A stretch of 64,000 nucleotides of DNA from Anaerolineae bacterium (GTDB lineage: Bacteria > Chloroflexota > Anaerolineae > Aggregatilineales > Aggregatilineaceae), in the NCBI GenBank assembly GCA_016926875.1, contig JAFGNU010000093.1, positions 1 through 64,000 of the forward strand. Reading direction: 5' to 3'. Below are positions 25,010-32,149 of this stretch, piece after piece (the stretch's first letter is position 1; each line of letters begins with the position of its first letter). The translations under genes and the position numbers were made by a program. Below the pieces are notes generated by a model. That model worked only from the letters and a program-made list of their open reading frames with translations. It did not search any database and was not told where the DNA came from.

Positions 25010-26596
25010 TCATGAAGTTTCTTGGGGTACAATCTGCACGGGGACGCCGATTTCCGCCTCGACCTCCTCGACGAACGTGTGGAGTGCCTCCAATTGGAAG
25101 AGACTGCTCGCCCCGGCAGGACTGCCGAGCACGATCAGGCTGACATCGTCTTCTTCGTCAGCAATCTCTTTGAGTTGGTTCCGTAGGTTGCCAGTGCGCA
25201 CGATCACTCTGGTAGGCACTCCGGCCCGGTCGGCCTGTTCTTGAGCCGTGCATTGCAGGTAGTTCAGCATCTGTTTGACTTGCTCCTCGACGTTGATCAC
25301 AATCGGTGTGGCGGACTTCTGCAAAATGTGCTGGTCAAAAACGTAGAGGAATATCAAGTTGGCATCGGTTTCACGCGCCAGCTTGATCGCCTGCTCATGG
25401 GTAGGTTGGCTGCTTTTGCCTCCGCGTGTGGCACACAGAATCGTCCCTCCGGCTGCTCTTGCCATTTCCGGCATACCGAAACAGCAGTGCAGCCAATCCC
25501 AACTCCACCACACCAGCGCACTCGCAACCAGCAGCGCCACCAAGACGGTCACCCAGTGCGTAGTCGTACCGCCTGCTGCGGCGACCAACTCGTAGGCAAT
25601 ATACCCGACATAGGTGATGATCAGGTACGCTCCCACGACCCGGTTAATGGTCCTAGTCCGGCCCAGAAACTCAAAGTCCAGCAAAAACAGCACCATCAAC
25701 GAGATATTAATGGCATTCATAAAGATAAAGCTCTGGACCGCCGTGTCACCGACTGCAAGCGGACGGATCAGCGCGGGGAGCCCCAGGCCGAACAGCAGGT
25801 TGAACAGATTGCTCCCGAACGCGGTGCCGAGGACCAGCCCGGCGTGCCCGCGCCGCGCAGCTTGGATTGAGGAGGCAATCTCGGGCAGAGAGGTCCCCGG
25901 ACCAATGAGGACCATACCAATCACATATTCGGGGATTTCCAGTGCAACAGCCAGCGATGTCGTATTAAAAATGAGCAGTCGCGAGGCCAGGATCAACGTC
26001 ACCAGTCCGCCGAACAAGGCCAGCAAAGCGTGGAGACGTGTCATGTCCTGCGCAGTTGGGTGTGAGATCGTCTCGATCTCGGTCACCTCAACCAGCAACA
26101 CACTACGCTTGCTTCTCGCCTGTGCACACTGGATGATCAGCACCAGGGCTGCGCCAAACAGGGTCAACATCGGGATCGCTTCGAACTGGCTGATCTCACC
26201 ATCGATGACAATAGCTGTCAACATGCCGGTTCCCGCCAGATACAACGGGATGTCGCGCTCGATGGCTTCGCGGGGCACGATGATCAGACCGGCAATCAGC
26301 GCCGACACGCCAAGCTCGATACCAAAGTTGATGAGATTCGAGCCAAGAATGTTGCCGACGACCGCTGCTGTGTCGTCTTTGCCGAGTACGATGTTCAGGT
26401 TCACGGCGAGTTCGGCGGACGAAGTACCCATCGCTACCACGGTTGCCCCGATCACAAGCGGGCTGATGCGAAACTCGCGTGCAATATGCACTGCCCCATC
26501 GACCAGGAAATATGAGGCGCGTGTCACGATACAGAGCGCCACCGCAATAAGAAGGATGTTGATCGATAGCGGTAATTCTAAAAAGAAAGTTTCCAT
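25010..26596 (-). CDS. CaCA-family cation/proton (Na+/Ca2+-type) antiporter fused to a USP domain
   Basis: 528 residues. The first 365 residues are membrane-bound with about 10-11 helices and the two alpha repeats of the CaCA family: VVAMGTSSAELAVNLN (53-68) and VLIGPGTSLPEIASSI (229-244), each followed by a G-N/S-x-L-N motif (GNILGSNLIN, GTAFGSNLFN). In the first repeat the usual Pro of GTSxPE is Ala. Family members swap Ca2+ or K+ for Na+ or H+. Residues about 383-525 are a cytoplasmic universal-stress-protein domain (GGTILCATRGG...IVLGSPAGASS), likely regulatory through nucleotide binding. GAGGG lies just before the ATG. The gene is isolated, AT-richer than its surroundings and bracketed by a direct repeat, so it may be acquired. 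Confidence 0.85.
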   Translation of the reverse strand: METFFLELPLSINILLIAVALCIVTRASYFLVDGAVHIAREFRISPLVIGATVVAMGTSSAELAVNLNIVLGKDDTAAVVGNILGSNLINFGIELGVSALIAGLIIVPREAIERDIPLYLAGTGMLTAIVIDGEISQFEAIPMLTLFGAALVLIIQCAQARSKRSVLLVEVTEIETISHPTAQDMTRLHALLALFGGLVTLILASRLLIFNTTSLAVALEIPEYVIGMVLIGPGTSLPEIASSIQAARRGHAGLVLGTAFGSNLFNLLFGLGLPALIRPLAVGDTAVQSFIFMNAINISLMVLFLLDFEFLGRTRTINRVVGAYLIITYVGYIAYELVAAAGGTTTHWVTVLVALLVASALVWWSWDWLHCCFGMPEMARAAGGTILCATRGGKSSQPTHEQAIKLARETDANLIFLYVFDQHILQKSATPIVINVEEQVKQMLNYLQCTAQEQADRAGVPTRVIVRTGNLRNQLKEIADEEDDVSLIVLGSPAGASSLFQLEALHTFVEEVEAEIGVPVQIVPQETS

Positions 26597-26690
26597 TGGC
26601 CCTCGGAGTTCCCCCCAAGCGACGAGACGCGGTTTCCTCCGCCATGACGAATGCGTCTCGCTGCCCCATATGGATCAAACCAATTCAGCG

Positions 26691-26891
26691 CAGCAAGCGA
26701 TACTGTTGGCGAACACCCAGAAGGGTCCGTTTATTCCAATTGGCGCATATTTCTGTTGTCTGGAAGAACTGCTTTCTTTGCACCAAAGCCACCCGCTCTG
26801 AGGTAGTGAATATATAACGCTGTGCTGTTTTTGCTTATTTCTTGTCTTGATTCTGAACCTGTCTGTGGTTCGCCAACAGTATCGCAAGCTG
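26691..26891. repeat. About 200-bp element with inverted-repeat ends
   Basis: GCGATACTGTTGGCGAAC at 26697-26714 is repeated exactly inverted at 26868-26885; with two mismatches the arms extend to 26691 and 26891. Between them are about 150 bp with no convincing gene. It lies in the 501-bp gap (26597-27097) upstream of the antiporter. The rest of that gap has no recognisable feature apart from the right copy of the 17-bp direct repeat. Confidence 0.65.
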
Positions 26892-26982
26892 CGGGGAATG
26901 AGACCTCCTAGATTCAATTATCACTGGATTGGCCTGATCAGCCACATTCCGTACCGTCAATCGGAATAAATGTCATTTTTGC

Positions 26983-26999
26983 CGAAACTGGTGCGGAAT
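26983..26999 (+). repeat. Right copy of the 17-bp direct repeat
   Basis: CGAAACTGGTGCGGAAT, matching 24977-24993 at 16 of 17 positions. Confidence 0.6.
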
Positions 27000-27097
27000 G
27001 TGGGCGAAAGATACATAGCCGGTATTTTCGGGGCGTGCAGCCAGGTGAAGAATAACGCAGGGTGAAGCGAGCTTTTGTCCTGCTGTGTTACACGCTC

Positions 27098-27685
27098 TTA
27101 CCCATCTTTCACCTCGCTGCCCGGTGAGCCGCTCAGAACTGCTCGAAGCCGGTCTACCAGCGCCCGCGCATGCCGCCGCACCATGATATACCGCCACCAG
27201 TACAAAGCGACAAACGGTGCCATCACCACCAACCGCACAACAAACGCTTCCATTCCCAATTGCAGCACCGCGTCGGCCAGCAGCGCCAGCGCCACCAGTG
27301 TTAGCACCGCTTCGCGCCACAGGCCCAGGTATACCACCCGCTCCGCGTGCAGGTCGTCACCGACGACACAGCCCTGCACATGTGTCCCGGCCTCGACCGG
27401 CTCCAGGCTGCCGCGAAAGATCACATTCACCGTCCGCGAGGGCAGCACCCACCACAGCAGCGTGATCACCAGCAGCAGGCGCAGCGGCATCAGCAGCACA
27501 TTCACCAGCAGCGGCAGTGTGAGCTTTGTTCGCTGCGTGGCGTAAAAATACCCTTTCTGCCCCACATAAACATGCCGCCCGGCAGCCAACTGGTGCAGCA
27601 TATCCCCCTCTAACCGGCGGCGGCAGTCATCCACCGGCAGCGGCGTCACAAAATCCAGCGTCAGCGCCCGGCGCCGGTCGGTCAT
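27098..27685 (-). CDS. Membrane protein of a paralogous pair (second gene), unknown function
   Basis: 195 residues from the ATG at 27685, which overlaps the stop of the previous gene (ATGA), so translation is coupled. It begins RRALTLDFVTPLPVDDCRRRLE, the same pattern as its neighbour (YTVDFVTALSPAACCTRLE). Hydrophobic segments: about 61-84 (LTLPLLVNVLLMPLRLLLVITLLWWVL), 126-146 and 150-168. The C-terminal tail is basic (RYIMVRRHARALVDRLR). It is probably a two-domain protein with a small START-like or PH-like N-terminal part and membrane helices, but the family is not recognised. A longer upstream frame to 27952 is a shadow of the neighbouring gene. Confidence 0.7.
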   Translation of the reverse strand: MTDRRRALTLDFVTPLPVDDCRRRLEGDMLHQLAAGRHVYVGQKGYFYATQRTKLTLPLLVNVLLMPLRLLLVITLLWWVLPSRTVNVIFRGSLEPVEAGTHVQGCVVGDDLHAERVVYLGLWREAVLTLVALALLADAVLQLGMEAFVVRLVVMAPFVALYWWRYIMVRRHARALVDRLRAVLSGSPGSEVKDG

Positions 27686-28209
27686 GATGACTGGTTCCGG
27701 ACCTGCTCCGCCGTGACATACAGCCTGCGCCGCAGCCAGCGCGCCAGGTCTTCGGTTGTCGCGCGGAGCGCTCGCCAGCGCAGGGCAAACAACGTCAGCA
27801 GCAGCAAAAACAGCGGCACCGACACGAAAAACCCGCGTGTCTTCAGTCGCAAGAAAAACAGCGCCGCCATCAGGAAGAATATCCCGAATAGAAACAGGCC
27901 CTCGATCCAGACCTGGTTTTCGGCGTCCACCGTTACCGCGCCGTGGACCCATGTCCCATCACCGTCTTCGTCCGGGTCCAGGTGCCCAACCAGCCGGATC
28001 GGGCGCATCGCGCCGGGAAATTCACGTTCAACCAGGAACAGGTCGTTGTCCTGCACGGTTGTGCGCTGTGTGACCGGGGCAAGCGTCCCGCCCAACACCC
28101 GGATCGGCGCATCGGCGCACTGTTCCAGGCGCGTACAGCAGGCTGCCGGAGACAGCGCGGTTACAAAATCGACCGTGTAGCGCGGCTCCTTTTTTGGTTT
28201 GTCGGTCAT
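27682..28209 (-). CDS. Membrane protein of a paralogous pair (first gene), unknown function
   Basis: 175 residues from the ATG at 28209; the longer frame to 28314 would start inside a GTAGGGGC repeat and is rejected. After a charged start (MTDKPKKEPRYTVDFVTALS) comes a beta-rich region (IRVLGGTLAPVTQRTTVQDND...GTWVHGAVTVDAENQVW), then two close membrane helices (about 102-121 LFLFGIFFLMAALFFL and 128-147 FFVSVPLFLLLLTLFAL) and a basic C-terminal helix. The N-terminal pattern and layout match the following gene, with which it overlaps by 4 bp: an ancient tandem duplication. Function unknown. Confidence 0.7.
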   Translation of the reverse strand: MTDKPKKEPRYTVDFVTALSPAACCTRLEQCADAPIRVLGGTLAPVTQRTTVQDNDLFLVEREFPGAMRPIRLVGHLDPDEDGDGTWVHGAVTVDAENQVWIEGLFLFGIFFLMAALFFLRLKTRGFFVSVPLFLLLLTLFALRWRALRATTEDLARWLRRRLYVTAEQVRNQSS

Positions 28210-28251
28210 GGTGTTTACCCTTTCGGCTGCACCCTTTGTGAAACCAGTACA

Positions 28252-28326
28252 CATTGGCGGAACTATCGCCGGGGGTTTGTAGGGGCAGCGCTTGCTCTGT
28301 CCTGGCTGACCCACCGGGTCGCCCCT
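28252..28326. repeat. GTAGGGGC modular palindrome, extended form
   Basis: Same three-part order as 2963-3039: the CATTGGCGGA...TATCGCCGGG hairpin, then GTAGGGGCAGCGCTTGCTCTG, then CCACCGGGTCGCCCC. It ends 3 bp before the glgA stop codon. Confidence 0.8.
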
Positions 28327-28328
28327 CC

Positions 28329-29834
28329 TTACCGCCTGCCCAGGTCAGCCAGTCCCATCTGGCGATGGGTCGTCTTTATCAGCGCGTCCTCATACAGGGC
28401 CGTATACTGCCCGACCCGCTGCCCCCAACTCCAGTTGATACGCATAGCGCGATCCTGCATCCGCTCGAAGGCCGACCGGCGGAAGCGGTATGTTTCCAAC
28501 GCCCAGCGCAGCGTGCCGCGCACCGCGCCCGGTTCTTCCCACAAAAACGTAAAGCCGGTGCCGGTTTCGGCGTCGTCGTTGTCATAGTTATCGACCGTAT
28601 CAACCAGCCCGCCCGTTTCGCGCACAACCGGCAGCGCGCCGTAGCGCATGGCGATCATCTGGGTCAGGCCGCACGGCTCGTACCGGCTCGGCACCAGGAA
28701 CAGATCGGCCCCGGCATAGATGCGCGATGCCAGCTCCGGCAGGTAGTCGATGATGACGCGCGCCTTCCAACCAAAATCCCACTCCAGGCGCTTCATGTCC
28801 TGCTCGATTTCGTCCTTGCCGGTGCCCAGCACGACAAGCTGGGCGTCGGTCTCGGCTAGCAGACGGCGCAGCCCCGGCGCGGCAAAATCCATGCCTTTTT
28901 GCTCCACCATCCGGCTGACCAGGCCGATCAGCGGCGTATGCTCGCTCTGTCTCAGACCCAGTTCGGCTTGCAGCGCGGTTTTGTTCTTTGCACGCTCGAT
29001 CCGGAAGTTGGAAACGTCAAAATGATGCCGGATGTTTGGATCGGTGGCCGGGTTGATACGTTCCATGTCCAGCCCGTTGAGGATGCCCGTAAAATCGTTG
29101 TGCCGCACCCAGATCATGCCCTCCAACCCTTCGCCAAAGCGCGGGTAATGCAGCTCGATGGCGTGCTGCGTGCTGACGGTGTTCAGCTTGTGCGTGTAGG
29201 CGATCCCGATGCCAAGCAGGTTGTCGGTTTTATCCTGGTAGACCAGGTTCGGATCGTGTCGCCCCGGCACACCTGCTGCCCATAAATACCCGCCTGCTTC
29301 CCAGCCCTGGTAGCCCATGTTATGAATCGTCAGCACGCTGGCGACGCGCTCCCAGCCCGGTTCATAACGTGCTTCAAACAGCAGGAACGGGATCAGGCCG
29401 GTGTGCCAGTCGTGGACATGCAGCAGTTCCGGAAACCACTTCTCGCCGCCCCGTCCCTGCCCCAGTTCCCAGGCCAGGCTCATTGCCGCCTGGCTGAAGA
29501 ACACGAACCGCTTACGGTCCCAGTCAATGTCGGTATAGATGTCTTTGCCCATGCCAAAGAACGGCCAGCTCTCCATCAAGTACACCGGCACACCGGATTC
29601 TTCGATGGTATGCACATAGACATCCGCTGTGCCGGGGCGGCGGGAAAACTGGTACTGGAACAGGTAATCCAGCCGGTCGTGGTACCTGGCTTTGATCGGT
29701 CCGTGCAGCGGGATCAGCACCCGCGCATCCACGCCATGCTGGCGCAGCGCGGCGGGCAGGCCGCCCACAACATCACCCAACCCGCCCGTTTGGGCAAATG
29801 GCGTCATCTCTGCCGCAATGAACAATACGTTCAT
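28329..29834 (-). CDS. glgA: Glycogen synthase (ADP-glucose-type, GT5)
   Basis: 501 residues, typical for bacterial GlgA. It adds glucose from ADP-glucose (or UDP-glucose) to the non-reducing end of alpha-1,4-glucan. N-terminal motif AAEMTPFAQTGGLGDVVGGL: the canonical KTGGL is QTGGL, so Lys15, known to matter for sugar-nucleotide binding in E. coli GlgA, is Gln here. The glucan-side HVHDWHTGLIP region, the second-domain GLVSRMVEQKGMDF, and SRYEPCGLTQMIAMRYGALP with the conserved Glu are all present. It starts at ATG 29834 with GGAG upstream. The gene stands alone; glgC and the branching enzyme are elsewhere in the window. The C-terminal end abuts a repeat. Confidence 0.93.
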   Translation of the reverse strand: MNVLFIAAEMTPFAQTGGLGDVVGGLPAALRQHGVDARVLIPLHGPIKARYHDRLDYLFQYQFSRRPGTADVYVHTIEESGVPVYLMESWPFFGMGKDIYTDIDWDRKRFVFFSQAAMSLAWELGQGRGGEKWFPELLHVHDWHTGLIPFLLFEARYEPGWERVASVLTIHNMGYQGWEAGGYLWAAGVPGRHDPNLVYQDKTDNLLGIGIAYTHKLNTVSTQHAIELHYPRFGEGLEGMIWVRHNDFTGILNGLDMERINPATDPNIRHHFDVSNFRIERAKNKTALQAELGLRQSEHTPLIGLVSRMVEQKGMDFAAPGLRRLLAETDAQLVVLGTGKDEIEQDMKRLEWDFGWKARVIIDYLPELASRIYAGADLFLVPSRYEPCGLTQMIAMRYGALPVVRETGGLVDTVDNYDNDDAETGTGFTFLWEEPGAVRGTLRWALETYRFRRSAFERMQDRAMRINWSWGQRVGQYTALYEDALIKTTHRQMGLADLGRR

Positions 29835-30040
29835 CGTTTATCGATCTCCTGAGATAAGTGTAAACCACAGGCTGCTACCCCACCATCCTAAAGATCGGGG
29901 CATGTCCACAAGGCTTTTTTACCACAGCCCACCCGCATTATAGCCACATTCTACGCTGTGAAAAATCGACAGGTATGCTATATCTTGAGTGACATTTTGC
30001 CTACACACGCCTGCGGATTATACCCAGGAGGGATCACACC

Positions 30041-30778
30041 GTGAACAACGTGCTATCTGCCGGGCAGCCTGCCGCGAAGGCGCGCCCGTCCCCCTGGCCG
30101 CGCCGGATTTTGATCGCCGGACTGACCTGGGCTGTATTCCTGCTGATCATAGCGCCTGTCTCCGAACCAACCCCGGAGAGCTGGACGCTCAGCGTATCGG
30201 TAGTGCTCAGCGGGCTGTATACCCTGCTGCTGTACGCCACGCGCCGCCGCTGGCTGCCCCGCCTGAGCCGCCGTCCGCTGCGGAACGCGATGCTGCTAGG
30301 CATTCTCAATGCTGCATGGATCGAAACGCTGTTCCTGGTGGTGCAGGTCATCTTTGGCGCGGAAGATGTCGCCGCGCACCCGAACCTGTTGGTGGACCTG
30401 TTGATCACGATGCCCTGGTATATCGGAATGGTGATTCTGTTCGTGCGTGTCTACCACCGCCGCCGCTTTTCACCGGCGGTCGTGCTGCTGTTGGGCGGCC
30501 TGTACGAGGTTGGCGCGGACGGGATCGTGGGCGGGGTGGGCAACTTCGCGAATCCTGCCTACCCGCTGCTGCTGTTCCTGGTGGCCTTCTGGGAATTCAT
30601 TCCGGTCTACAGCTCGATGGTGCTGCCGCCCGCCTGGGTGGTGGATACCATCCCGCCCCCAGGGCTGCCCTTAACGCCTGCCTGGCGCGACGCGCTGCGC
30701 CCGCTGCTGTGGTTGATCCCGTTCGCCGTTTACCTGTTGATCGTGCTCCTGGTGCTGGCTGCCCTTAACGCGGTGTGA
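30041..30778 (+). CDS. Seven-helix integral membrane protein, unknown function
   Basis: 245 residues starting at GTG 30041 with AGGAGGG upstream (30027-). Hydrophobic segments at about 22-42 (RILIAGLTWAVFLLIIAP), 50-69, 84-106 (AMLLGILNAAWIETLFLVVQVIF), 118-138, 147-163, 176-200 (PAYPLLLFLVAFWEFIPVYSSMVL) and 225-244. It is not a known family to me; conserved-looking polar residues in helices are E at 94-95 (WIETL) and the GLYEVGADGIVGG turn. It is followed 126 bp later by an LtrA-type gene on the same strand. Confidence 0.75.
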   Translation: MNNVLSAGQPAAKARPSPWPRRILIAGLTWAVFLLIIAPVSEPTPESWTLSVSVVLSGLYTLLLYATRRRWLPRLSRRPLRNAMLLGILNAAWIETLFLVVQVIFGAEDVAAHPNLLVDLLITMPWYIGMVILFVRVYHRRRFSPAVVLLLGGLYEVGADGIVGGVGNFANPAYPLLLFLVAFWEFIPVYSSMVLPPAWVVDTIPPPGLPLTPAWRDALRPLLWLIPFAVYLLIVLLVLAALNAV

Positions 30779-30904
30779 GGATAAGCACCTGCCGCAGTGG
30801 TGCATCTGCCCAACATCTGACACAATAGGCTGGGGCATGAAGCGGACCGGTCGGGTACCATGCCGCCAGCGCTACTCGTCGAAAAGCAGGTCCAGGGAGC
30901 AGCT

Positions 30905-32062
30905 ATGAATATCCTGCGCTTACAGCTACCGCGCCCGCCGCAGTCGGTCGGCTGGCTGGAGTTGTTTTATGATCTGGTGTACGTGGCAACCGTGATCGCG
31001 CTGGGCAACTGGCTCGGCCACCACATCACGCCGGGGGGCGTCGCAACGTTTGCACTGCTGTTTACATCGATCTGGGGATCATGGGTGGGCACGGTGTTGT
31101 ACTTCAACCGCTTCGACTCCAACGACGTCGGCCAGCGGGTGCTCGTGTTTGTGCAGATGTACTTCATCATCATGCTGGCGATGCACATTGGCGATCCGCT
31201 GGAAAAGCTGTCGCGGGGTTACGCCCTGTCATACGCCTGTTTGGTGCTGGTCCTTGCGGCGTTGTATGGCCGCGCGTGGCACATTTTCCCCACCGACCGC
31301 GCGCTGATCCAGGACTACATCCTGACCAACCTGCTGATGGCAGGCATCTGGTTTTTGTCGGCGTTTGTGTCGCCGCCGGGGCGCTACTGGCTGTGGGTGG
31401 CCGGGTTTGGCCTGGGACTGGCGGCCCCGCTCACACCATTTATGCGCCGCCATGTCGCCGGATTCCGCACGAATATGCACCACCTGTCGGAACGGTTGGG
31501 GCTGCTGACGATCATTGTGCTGGGCGGGTCGCTCATCCAGGTGATCACGGCGGGCACGGTCGAAGAGAGCACGTCACCCTGGTTGTTGGGCGTCGCTGCG
31601 ATGGTGATCGTTGCGTCGATGTGGTGGGTGTATTTTGACCACGCCAGCACGTCCGCGCCGCGCGGCTCGGATGCGGGGCGCTATACCTGGTTCGTGATGC
31701 ACCTGCCGCTGATCATCGGTATCACGGCCTTTGGCGTGGCTGCCAAAAAGCTGGTCTGGCTCGATCCCGGCCACGACTTGACGAACGCGACACGCTGGCT
31801 GTTTACCGGGTCGCTGGCGGTCTGCCTGTTGGCGCTGGCGCTGCTCGAACTGCTGACCAAAGACCGCGCTCACCCCCATCGTCACGTGCTGGCGAACGGG
31901 CGGATCGTGGGCGCGATTGTGCTGCTGATCTTCGGCTGGCAGGGTGATTCGTTGGGCATGGACGCAATAGTCGTGATTTCCACCGGGGCGGTCGCCGCGC
32001 AGGTGGTGTTTGACGTGATGTACCGCATCGGCGCGGAATTGACCGGTGGCGGGGACGCATAG
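30905..32062 (+). CDS. Low-temperature-requirement A (LtrA) family membrane protein
   Basis: 385 residues from ATG 30905, preceded by AGGGAGC; a longer frame from 30860 has no ribosome site. It shows the LtrA signature at the N-terminus (WLELFYDLVYVATVIALGNWLGHH) and a second half that repeats the pattern (RFGLLTIIVLGGSLIQVI is the degenerate E-R-x-G-L-x-x-I-I-x-L-G-E motif: SERLGLLTIIVLGGS, with the usual Glu missing). About 11 membrane helices. The family was named from Listeria growth at low temperature; the molecular role is not known. It is probably not in an operon with the branching-enzyme gene, which is convergent. Confidence 0.85.
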   Translation: MNILRLQLPRPPQSVGWLELFYDLVYVATVIALGNWLGHHITPGGVATFALLFTSIWGSWVGTVLYFNRFDSNDVGQRVLVFVQMYFIIMLAMHIGDPLEKLSRGYALSYACLVLVLAALYGRAWHIFPTDRALIQDYILTNLLMAGIWFLSAFVSPPGRYWLWVAGFGLGLAAPLTPFMRRHVAGFRTNMHHLSERLGLLTIIVLGGSLIQVITAGTVEESTSPWLLGVAAMVIVASMWWVYFDHASTSAPRGSDAGRYTWFVMHLPLIIGITAFGVAAKKLVWLDPGHDLTNATRWLFTGSLAVCLLALALLELLTKDRAHPHRHVLANGRIVGAIVLLIFGWQGDSLGMDAIVVISTGAVAAQVVFDVMYRIGAELTGGGDA

Positions 32063-32096
32063 CCCGGTACGGTGTGCGGGCAACCGGAGATTATTG

Positions 32097-32126
32097 ATAG
32101 GGGCGACCAGATAGATGATCGCCCAC
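32097..32126. repeat. Degenerate GTAGGGGC-type hairpin
   Basis: TAGGGGCGAcc...gaTCGCCC forms a GGGCGA/TCGCCC stem between two convergent genes. The right arm lacks the final CTAC. It may be a worn copy of the repeat family. Confidence 0.45.
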
Positions 32127-32149
32127 AAACGAAACCCCCGGCGGGTTGC

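Noticed and set aside
25614-26801. 395-codon plus-strand frame opposite the antiporter
   Set aside because: Ser/Arg/Pro-rich shadow; the minus strand carries both CaCA alpha repeats.
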